A program made the translations under genes and the position numbers. Below are positions 57,064-64,000 of a DNA stretch of 64,000 nucleotides, piece by piece. The notes under the pieces are model-generated. The model searched no databases. It worked only from the letters and a program-made list of their open reading frames with translations, and was not told where the DNA came from. The stretch is from CS4-C045 sp963844115 (lineage in GTDB: Bacteria > Planctomycetota > Planctomycetia > Pirellulales > UBA7805), in assembly GCA_963844115.1 (NCBI GenBank), contig CAWJNN010000068.1:1-64000 (forward strand). Reading direction: 5' to 3'. Numbering within the stretch: the stretch's first letter is position 1; each line of letters starts with the position of its first letter.

Positions 57064-58503
57064 CTACGGCAGTGAGATTTCTTCGAGTTGAAAAGGTATC
57101 TGCCGCTTGAGAAGCGCAACCGGTGTCTTGTATTCAAAGGTATAGTTGGCGATGTCGTCATCCAGCCCGAATAAATACGCTACGCCGAATTCATCATCAA
57201 CTTCCCGCGTCTTTTCGATCGTCGACCATTCCACCTTCTTGCCCTTCGCATCGATCAGATGCGCTTCATTCTCCGTGACCCAATGCATCAGATGGGACTC
57301 AAGCGCCTCGCCCGCGCTCTGGAACTGAACACGAACCCTTACTTCCCAAATGGTTCCTCCGGAACGCTGCGGATCACCAATCCCATCTCCCTCATCATCG
57401 TCCGGCAGGTCATCGGCTTGGAGATCATCCTCTCCAAAACCATCCTCCTCAATGCCATCCTCCTCAATGCCATCCTCCTCGATATTGTCATCCGCCGCCC
57501 CGAGGTTTCGGACGCCTTCTAGAATGACGGTCGCCCCTGCCTTTTGCTGCTGCTGGTTCTTCGCCGTCGTGAGCTTGTTAAAGGTAAACGTCTCCTGCCC
57601 TCCGGGAATGAGCCCTTCGATCTTCCCCGACATCATCTTCACCTTGACGGCGCTCTGCCGCGGTAGTTTGAATCGAACGGGAAACGTGCCGACAGAACCA
57701 CCGTTCATTTCGATCTCGCGTTCACCGGCGGCGACGAGTACGAGTTGCTGGTCGGTATCGTCGACGGCGCTGAGCGAATCGTAGAGCACTTTCAGGCTGA
57801 TCGGCACCAGCCGAGGTTCCCAGGCGACCTCCATCGTCACTTCCAGACCACTCTGCAACGGATCGCGCAGCCCGCGTCTCGCAATGACCTGCAGTGGTTC
57901 GAAGCGAAACGCTCCTTCGTAGGCCACTACCTTATCGTCACCCGCTGCCTGCCCCGCACGATCCACGAACGCGACGGCGCGCAAAGGAGCACCCTCTCGA
58001 TCGATCGCATAGGGATAGACCGCCATGCCAGCCTTCGCCAGCACCTCGTCGACCGCCTTCCAGAAGGGGACATCTTTCCAGTGCACGGTCACGGGTGGGC
58101 TCGTCTTTGGTTGGCCGCGAAAACCCCGGAAATCGATAATCGGATTACCCGTTTGCCGCGTGATGTCGTTCAGGACTTGAAGAAGTGGTTTGTCGGTAAC
58201 GTCCAGGTTCACGCGTCGCGCGTTGAGCGAATTCCTGGCCGCCTCGACCTCCAGCGCCGATCGGACTTTGGAAATCGCTTCGCGTAATTCCGAGTCCGTA
58301 CCGGCATGGATCTTCGGAAGGTGTGGTAAGACAGCCGGCCCCAGCGTGATCAATTCCGCACGGGCTGATTCCCGCTGATCAAACCGATCCGACTTCAGCT
58401 GTTCGACGAGCCGTCGCACCTGAAGACGAAAATCCTCTTCTGCCGTTTGTTCCGGTTGTGCCAAGACCACTGCAACTCCAAACACCAACGGAATGAAACC
58501 CAT
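57064..58503 (-). CDS. Secreted hypothetical protein with STN-like domain
   Basis: 479 residues. A short signal peptide (FIPLVFGVAVVLA) is followed by a helical HEAT-like region (LKSDRFDQRESARAELITLGPAVLPHL). Then comes a segment resembling the secretin/TonB short N-terminal domain (VNLDVTDKPLLQVLNDITRQTGNPII), beta-rich sequence, a tandem IEEDG repeat from a 15-bp unit, and a beta-rich end. This layout is common in planctomycete secreted proteins of unknown role. Confidence 0.75.
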   Translation of the reverse strand: MGFIPLVFGVAVVLAQPEQTAEEDFRLQVRRLVEQLKSDRFDQRESARAELITLGPAVLPHLPKIHAGTDSELREAISKVRSALEVEAARNSLNARRVNLDVTDKPLLQVLNDITRQTGNPIIDFRGFRGQPKTSPPVTVHWKDVPFWKAVDEVLAKAGMAVYPYAIDREGAPLRAVAFVDRAGQAAGDDKVVAYEGAFRFEPLQVIARRGLRDPLQSGLEVTMEVAWEPRLVPISLKVLYDSLSAVDDTDQQLVLVAAGEREIEMNGGSVGTFPVRFKLPRQSAVKVKMMSGKIEGLIPGGQETFTFNKLTTAKNQQQQKAGATVILEGVRNLGAADDNIEEDGIEEDGIEEDGFGEDDLQADDLPDDDEGDGIGDPQRSGGTIWEVRVRVQFQSAGEALESHLMHWVTENEAHLIDAKGKKVEWSTIEKTREVDDEFGVAYLFGLDDDIANYTFEYKTPVALLKRQIPFQLEEISLP

Positions 58504-58697
58504 GATTTCGGCTCGTTTTGCTGCAGAAAATTGACAACCAGATTCATTCTACGCATGGCCCAGCGCGTTCGCTAGGTTCTGAGCGTTTGGTCGGCGAAAT
58601 CCTTTCAACCCCACCTGCCAGCGTGACCTAGATTTAGTAATAGGCGAGCCGACATCGTCAGCTCATCCGTCCGACGCGGACTGCGAGGCACACCTCC

Positions 58698-59786
58698 GTG
58701 CGACACAAGAACCTGATGTTTCGATCGATCATTGGCCTGGCGGCCCTAGCGATGCTGAGCACCGCGGCGCGCGCGGACAATTTCATGATCCAAGTCGAGG
58801 TCGGAGGTCAGCGACTGGAAGGCAGACCCCTTTCGCACTCGAATCAACAAGTGGAACTGATGCTGCGTGACGGGCAGTACGTGACATTTCGCCCTAACGA
58901 AGCCCGCAATTTTCGACAGACCTCACCGCGCTTCCGCAGCTATTCGGCCAGCGAAATGCGGTCTCGACTGGCCGATGAGTTTGGCGCCAAGTTCTCGATA
59001 ACCGGCACTGGCCATTACCTGGTCGTTCATCCCCGCGGACAAAAAGACCTGTGGGCCCGTCGCTTCGAAGACCTTTATCGCGACTTTGTGCACTATTTTT
59101 CGGTACGAAGTTATCGTCTGAATACGTCCCAGTTTCCGCTGGTGGCCATCGTGTGGCCGAACGAACAGGACTTTCGGCGAAACGCCGCGCGGAGCGGTAT
59201 CTCGATTTCAAGCAGTGTGATTGGATACTACTACCCGATCTCGAATCGCATCAATCTTTACAACGCGGCTAACAGCAAAAACGATCGAGCGGGTTGGAAG
59301 CAGAACGCGGACACAATCATTCACGAGGCGGCCCATCAAACAGCATTCAATACCGGAGTGCACGCGCGGTTCGCCGACACACCCAAATGGGTGATCGAGG
59401 GACTCGGCACGATGTTCGAAGCCCCAGGCGTTTACAGCTCGCGAGAGTACCGAAGCCAGCGCGATCGTTTCAACAACGGCCGCTTGTCGGACTTCAAAGC
59501 ACAGACCAAAAAACGCCAGAAGGGTTTCCTGGTCGATCTGATCAGTTCGGACGATCTGTTCGAAAGCGATGCTGCCCAGGCCTATGCGCAGGCCTGGGCG
59601 TTAACATTCTGGCTGGTGGAAACGCGACCCCGCCAATACTCTCAATATCTCGCTCTCACGGCGAAACTCGAACCAGGCGAAGTCTACTCCGCCGCCGCCC
59701 GCATGAAGGATTTCACCTCCGTGTTCGGTGACAACTTCAAGATGCATGAAGCCCGCTTCACTCGCTTCATGCAGAACGTGAAGTGA
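58698..59786 (+). CDS. DUF1570 peptidase-like secreted protein
   Basis: 362 residues. A signal peptide (IIGLAALAMLSTAARA) is followed by a domain with zinc-peptidase motif HEAAH (IIHEAAHQTAFNTG) and downstream WVIEGLGTMFEAPG, as in DUF1570/peptidase MA-like proteins. This suggests a gluzincin-type protease at the cell surface or periplasm; activity is unproven for the family. The start is GTG 58698 or ATG 58716. Confidence 0.85.
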   Translation: MRHKNLMFRSIIGLAALAMLSTAARADNFMIQVEVGGQRLEGRPLSHSNQQVELMLRDGQYVTFRPNEARNFRQTSPRFRSYSASEMRSRLADEFGAKFSITGTGHYLVVHPRGQKDLWARRFEDLYRDFVHYFSVRSYRLNTSQFPLVAIVWPNEQDFRRNAARSGISISSSVIGYYYPISNRINLYNAANSKNDRAGWKQNADTIIHEAAHQTAFNTGVHARFADTPKWVIEGLGTMFEAPGVYSSREYRSQRDRFNNGRLSDFKAQTKKRQKGFLVDLISSDDLFESDAAQAYAQAWALTFWLVETRPRQYSQYLALTAKLEPGEVYSAAARMKDFTSVFGDNFKMHEARFTRFMQNVK

Positions 59787-59800
59787 TTTCGGATCAATTC

Positions 59801-59992
59801 ATTGCGGATTGCGGATTTCGGATTGCGGATTGAGGAAGCCCATCGTCAGTGGGTGGAGGGATGCTACAGCAACGAACCCGCGGACGTTGGGCAGTGTCGT
59901 GAAATTGCACTGGGGTCCGTAACTTCAATCCGCAATCCGCAATCCGCAATCCGCAATCCGCAATCCGCAATCCCCAATCGCCAATCCGCAAT
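59801..59992. repeat. Inverted pair of ATTGCGG/AATCCGC heptamer arrays
   Basis: The left arm 59801-59834 (ATTGCGG units) and the right arm 59926-59992 (about nine AATCCGC/AATCCCC/AATCGCC units) flank about 90 bp of other sequence. It lies between convergent genes, next to a terminator. Confidence 0.9.
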
Positions 59993-60025
59993 AAAAAAAG
60001 GCCCCCGAGCACTGGGCTCGGGAGC
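59993..60025 (-). terminator. Intrinsic terminator of the BBP7 gene
   Basis: Read on the minus strand, the stem CCCGAGC/GCTCGGG (60016-60022 with 60004-60010) is followed by GGGGGCC and seven T. It lies 36 bp after the stop of the BBP7 gene. Confidence 0.85.
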
Positions 60026-60060
60026 CGCCTCCGCAACGTGACGTCCCCGCACTCACGCTG

Positions 60061-61446
60061 TTAGAATTGGAATTGCAGTCCGGCTACTAGTCCGTGAACC
60101 ACCAGGCTACCGTTCGAATCGATCGCTCGGATACTCGGTATGTCGGCCAACGCGGTCGGGAACTGGTCATCGCTGAGCGCGACACCGGTCACCGCGACGG
60201 CTCGGTAAGCGGCAAATGCGGACCAATGGCAGTTGTAGTCCCAGCGAACACCCAAGTCGACTTCAGCCAGGAAGGACACATCGGTGCCGTTCGAGCGGGC
60301 TGGAAACGTGTCGCCAGTAAATGTATTGAAACCATTCTCTAATTCGTCACCTCGTCGGACGTTGAAGTTGTGATTCATGCTATTGCCATAAATCCCAAAC
60401 TTCGGCCGGGCGTAAAGTGTCCAGCAACGAGCGACGTTGTAGTCGATCAGGGCACCGATCTGGAAACCGATCAGGTGGTTTTCCACGTCGGACTGCATGT
60501 AAGCTTCACGCATGCCGCCCAGGTCACCAAAACTGGCGCCACCTTCGACGCCCCCGTAACGGAGGAAATCTTCGAAACGGAAGTAGCGAATGCCGGCCAG
60601 CAGCTCGACGCTCCAGGGATTGCTACAACTCGCGCCGTATCCGCTGTCGCCATAGCCACAAGCACCGCCACCACAAACGCCGTCGCCACAGGCACCGAAG
60701 CAACCAGGACGGTAGATCATATTAAATTCGATGTTCTGTACATCGCTATCGCGATAAACCGAATGCCCAGCCGACGCGTCGAAAAAGTCGCTGGCGGCGT
60801 CCGGGCCAATATCAACGCTGTTCAGGTCGATCGTCGAGACCAGCGAGTTGGTCGGATCCACTACGAGCGCCGAACCTCGAAATGGCCCCACCTCCCAGTA
60901 GCCCGCTTCCCAGCGCAAGTTATTGGTAATGCAACGGCCAAAGATGACTTCAAAGCCACCTTCCCAGTCGATGCCAGCATCTCGGTTGCTCAACACGCGA
61001 GCGGTCGGATCGCCGATCTCGGAAGTAAGGATCCGTCGATCTGGCATATCGCGGGTCATGATCAGCCCGGCGGCGCTGCCATACCAACCACTGGTCAGAC
61101 CTGACAGGTCGTGGAAATAGCCGCCAAGGTTACAGCCGGACGGCCCGTCGCAGCTGCCATCCGCACAGCCATTCGAACCCAGGATACTTTGAACGTCGTT
61201 GTGAACGTAGTCGTTTTGAACGTAGTCGTTTTGAACGTAGCCGTTGTTGATCTGCTGCGAGGGCTGCTCGGCCGCCTCGGACATCGGGACCGGCGAAAGC
61301 CCGTCGGGCTCGGGCACCACGTCTTCGAAATAGTTGTTGGCGCTGCGAACGTAGGGATCAAAGGTGTACGTCGGGGGATATTCTGCTTGCGCGGTGGTGC
61401 AGATTAAGAGGGAGCAGAAGACGACGGAGGAATTAAGCAATCTCAT
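60061..61446 (-). CDS. BBP7 family outer-membrane beta-barrel protein
   Basis: About 461 residues. A signal peptide (LLNSSVVFCSLLICTTAQA) is followed by a repeat YVQNDYVQNDYVHND, a Cys/Gly-rich segment and alternating beta strands (WSVELLAGIRYFRFEDFLRY, CWTLYARPKFGIYGNSM, FLAEVDLGVRWDYN). The chain ends GLVAGLQFQF with C-terminal Phe, as in barrels inserted in the outer membrane. BBP7 proteins are largely planctomycete-specific. AGGAG nine bases upstream supports ATG 61446 over 61488. Confidence 0.85.
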   Translation of the reverse strand: MRLLNSSVVFCSLLICTTAQAEYPPTYTFDPYVRSANNYFEDVVPEPDGLSPVPMSEAAEQPSQQINNGYVQNDYVQNDYVHNDVQSILGSNGCADGSCDGPSGCNLGGYFHDLSGLTSGWYGSAAGLIMTRDMPDRRILTSEIGDPTARVLSNRDAGIDWEGGFEVIFGRCITNNLRWEAGYWEVGPFRGSALVVDPTNSLVSTIDLNSVDIGPDAASDFFDASAGHSVYRDSDVQNIEFNMIYRPGCFGACGDGVCGGGACGYGDSGYGASCSNPWSVELLAGIRYFRFEDFLRYGGVEGGASFGDLGGMREAYMQSDVENHLIGFQIGALIDYNVARCWTLYARPKFGIYGNSMNHNFNVRRGDELENGFNTFTGDTFPARSNGTDVSFLAEVDLGVRWDYNCHWSAFAAYRAVAVTGVALSDDQFPTALADIPSIRAIDSNGSLVVHGLVAGLQFQF

Positions 61447-62017
61447 CGGGTACGGACTCCTTTCGTACGGGGACATCGTCCCGTCCAATTCAAAAGGTCA
61501 CATCCGATCCAAGTCTTCGTGACTCTGGAGCGGACGAGTGTGGGAAGTCCATTCCCTGCAATTCAATCCTTTTTCAGCTTGCTGATCCAAGCATCGACCC
61601 GCCAGGCTGGCAAGATGCGGTATTTCACCAGGCGCCACAGAAATTTCTACAGCCTCGGCCGATGCAATCGATCCTTCCCTATTGACCCGACCGCGGCCGA
61701 TCGGACGACGCCAGTCCTCGTCCTTAGGTCCATTACCACCGGCTATTCCTATCCGCTAACGTCGTTGTGACGCCTCCAGGTCACGAAATCCCCAGGCGGT
61801 GCGACAAAATACCCCACGATTCGCCAATAGGCAAATTTAATTTGAAAAACCACCTGCCGGTCCGATCGAAAAATCCGGGCCTGTCCGACTAACAGGTTCT
61901 TTCGGAATCAAGGGGTATTCGGTAAGCTTAGTGCGGTTGGAACAAGCGCGCAAATTATCCATTGCGCCGCTTTGATCGGGGATCGTACAACGTGGAAGCA
62001 CAGTGGGAGCACAAACG
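61447..62017. other. Intergenic region between divergent BBP7 and floA genes
   Basis: No gene or repeat recognised. It is expected to carry promoters for both genes. Confidence 0.45.
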
Positions 62018-63029
62018 ATGACAATCGCGGCGCATCTCTTACTCGCCCAGGTCGAAGCGGCAGACGTTGCCAATGGAAATTCGTGGCTCGCGCTGCTCGT
62101 CATATTGCTTGGCGGGGCCTTCATCTTTTTCGGCATCATTGTGATGTACGTGTACGGCAAACTGTGGGTTCAGGCCTACATGTCCAACGCGCGGGTCAGC
62201 ATCTTCAGCTTGATCGGTATGACGTTTCGCCAGGTCAATGCCCGAACGATCGTCGCTGCCAAAATCATGGCCATGCAGGCGGGCGTGGGTAACGATCCGA
62301 TCACGGGGATAACTACCGCGCGCCTGGAGGCACATTACCTCGCCAACGGTAACGTTCCCAACGTGATTCATGCCCTGATCGCGGCGCATCGCGCCGGCAT
62401 GGATCTGGATTTCGATCGAGCGAGTGCCATCGACCTGGCCGGGCGCGACGTACTGGACGCCGTCCGAACCAGTGTGCATCCAAAAGTCATCGACTGCCCG
62501 GATCCCCATAAGTCCGGCAAGACGACGCTCAGTGCAATCGCCAAGGACGGCATCCAATTGATGGTGAAAGCCCGCGTAACGGTACGGACGAACCTGTCGC
62601 AATTGATCGGTGGAGCCACCGAAGACACCGTGATCGCTCGAGTCGGTGAAGGAATCGTCAGCGCCATCGGTTCATCCGACACCCACAAGGACGTACTGGA
62701 AAACCCTGATCGCATTTCCAAGGCAGTGCTAGAACGTGGACTGGACGCCCAGACGGCGTTTGAAATCGTGTCGATCGATATCGCGGATATCGACGTTAGC
62801 GAAAACATCGGCGCGGCTGCAGGCGGATCAGGCGGAAGCGGACACGCGTGTCGCGCGGGCCCGAGCGGAACAGCGCCGAGCGGAAGCGATTGCGCAAGAA
62901 CAGCAAATGAAAGCCAACGTCGCCGAAAACCGCTCGCTCGTGGTCCTGGCCGAAGCAGAAGTACCGCGCGCGATGGCCGACGCCTTTCGCAAAGGCAACC
63001 TGCGAAGTAACAACAGCGGATCGGACTAA
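62018..63029 (+). CDS. floA: Flotillin-like protein FloA (frameshift near 62815)
   Basis: About 337 residues. A membrane hairpin (SWLALLVILLGGAFIFFGIIVMYVYGKLWVQAYMSNARVSI is the start region) is followed by the PHB-type domain: LIGMTFRQVNARTIV, LEAHYLANGNVPNVIHALIAAHRA, KARVTVRTNLSQLIGGATEDTVIARVGEGIVSAIGS. The C-terminal helix DQAEADTRVARARAEQRRAEAIA and EAEVPRAMADAFRKGNL is one frame over; adding CG in the GCGCGG stretch joins them. FloA organises membrane microdomains. GGGAG upstream supports ATG 62018. Confidence 0.9.
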
Positions 63030-63059
63030 CCCGACGGACGGTCGACCCCGTTCGATCAC

Positions 63060-64000
63060 TTAGAACGGATCGTCCTCAATCTCGTCAGCGTCGTCTCCGC
63101 CAGCGCCACCATCTCCGGCGTCACCAGCATCACCGCCTGCGGCATCACCGCCTGCCGCATCGCCCGGCTGGCCGGGATCATCACCGAAGGGATCGCCGGC
63201 GTCACCCGCATCGCCTGCGTCCTCGACGGCACCATCGTCCACGGCACCATCATCCACGGCACCATCGTCCACGGCACCATCATCGTCCACGGCACCATCG
63301 TCCACGGCACCATCATCGTCCATTGCGCCATCGTCGACAGCACCATCGTCGACTGCACCGGCATCTTCATCATCGCTGAACAGATCCCCATCATCGGCTG
63401 CCGGTTCGTCGGTCGCATCCTTTGCCGGCACGTCTTCAAACAGGTTATCGGTGTCATCGGGCGCTTCGACCGGCGCGGCATCGTCGGAATCCTCCAGAAG
63501 ATCCGGAGCCGTATCTTCGTCGTCCGGAATCTGCAGGTCGTCCTCCAAGGATCCGTCGTCCAGATCCTCAACGGCGGCCCCGCGGTCGGGTACGTCTTCA
63601 TATCGATCTCGGCGCCGCTGTGACCGCTCGCGCTGCAGCACCAACCGGGCGTCCGTACGGTGTTTTTCCACTGCCATTCGATCCTGGCCCTGGATACGCG
63701 TTAACGCTCGACCCACTGCTTCGGAAACACCGGTTCGAACTTCCAGATCGGCGCCCATTTTGAAATCCTCGGACGCCGCGCCTTCGTATCCCAGACGCTG
63801 ATTCACCAGCCCGCGGTAGTAGTACGCGCGTGGATCACGACTACCGGAATCGATCGCTGCGGACAGATTTTTCTGCGCCTCATGGTATTGGCCAGAAAAA
63901 TATTCGTGTACCCCCTGCCCATAGAGTTGCACCAGTACATCGTCTTGCGCCTCGGACGTGGCCGTCAACAAGAACGCACCGAGGCCCACCAGGCATACCA
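63060..64000 (-). CDS. Secreted TPR-like protein with acidic Asp-rich tail (5' end outside the window)
   Basis: At least 309 residues; the signal peptide core VGLGAFLLTATSEA runs to the window edge, so the true start is probably beyond it. A short TPR-like domain (LYGQGVHEYFSGQYHEAQKNLSAAIDSG, AYYYRGLVNQRLGYEGAASEDF) is followed by a highly acidic tail. The tail includes a tandem GAVDD repeat from a 15-bp unit (about 63233-63350) and Gly/Asp/Ala repeats. Function unknown; acidic tails may bind cations or partner proteins. Confidence 0.7.
   Translation of the reverse strand, partial: VCLVGLGAFLLTATSEAQDDVLVQLYGQGVHEYFSGQYHEAQKNLSAAIDSGSRDPRAYYYRGLVNQRLGYEGAASEDFKMGADLEVRTGVSEAVGRALTRIQGQDRMAVEKHRTDARLVLQRERSQRRRDRYEDVPDRGAAVEDLDDGSLEDDLQIPDDEDTAPDLLEDSDDAAPVEAPDDTDNLFEDVPAKDATDEPAADDGDLFSDDEDAGAVDDGAVDDGAMDDDGAVDDGAVDDDGAVDDGAVDDGAVDDGAVEDAGDAGDAGDPFGDDPGQPGDAAGGDAAGGDAGDAGDGGAGGDDADEIEDDPF

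Noticed and set aside
61519..61770. An 83-residue open frame between BBP7 and floA
   Set aside because: No start context or similarity; it lies in the divergent promoter region.

Overview
This window looks like chromosomal DNA of a planctomycete, most likely in or near the Pirellulales. This is inferred from gene content: a BBP7-type outer-membrane barrel, a DUF1570 peptidase-like protein, PPi-type phosphofructokinase, exported class I methyltransferase, flotillin-like FloA, an imuA-imuB-dnaE2 mutasome block, a long-spacer sigma-70 factor, and an ExbB/ExbD pair joined to an alpha/alpha-toroid membrane protein. There is no rRNA, no CRISPR array and no tRNA that I could recognise.

Layout. 1-2.8 kb: end of a malectin-like protein, a PhoD-like phosphatase and a lone receiver protein. 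2.8-9.1 kb: a minus-strand SOS mutagenesis block (imuA, imuB, four-helix-bundle gene, dnaE2) full of repeat insertions. 9.4-14.4 kb: deacetylase-fold enzyme, sigma factor, HTH-receiver protein, PPi-PFK. 15-21.2 kb: SbcD-like/YhaN-like DNA-repair pair, lipoprotein, GNAT. 21.9-27.1 kb: histidine kinase, ANTAR regulator, Tll0287-like haem protein, amidinotransferase. 27.8-29.2 kb: small conserved-looking proteins. 29.4-38.5 kb: probable operon of giant TPR protein, ExbB, ExbD and toroid protein. 38.7-42.9 kb: exported methyltransferase, DUF983, Ni-SOD, APC permease and a broken isoaspartyl methyltransferase. 42.8-46.5 kb: two identical RAYT-type elements and a remnant enclosing damaged genes. 46.8-55.8 kb: envelope and isoprenoid genes (lpxI, lpxD, HAD, rseP, dxr) and ftsH. 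55.9-64 kb: EEP hydrolase, secreted hypotheticals, DUF1570, BBP7 porin-like protein, floA and an acidic TPR protein.

The most unusual signal is a large set of short tandem arrays whose unit is 7 bp but whose sequence differs from locus to locus (ATTGCGG, ATTGGGG, AATCCCA, CCACAGT, CGATCAC, ATGGAAT types). They sit between genes, often as inverted pairs, and also inside dnaE2 and imuB, where they are translated. Because 7 is not a multiple of 3 and most units are stop-free in all six frames, they read as one heptapeptide repeat in any frame. They resemble the STRR heptamers described from cyanobacteria.

A caution: at least thirteen otherwise well-conserved genes or gene joints need a 1-2 base correction, mostly at homopolymers, to read through. 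The affected genes include dxr, rseP, lpxD and a sigma factor, so I infer residual assembly indels rather than mass gene loss. Genes of this kind are annotated across the break.
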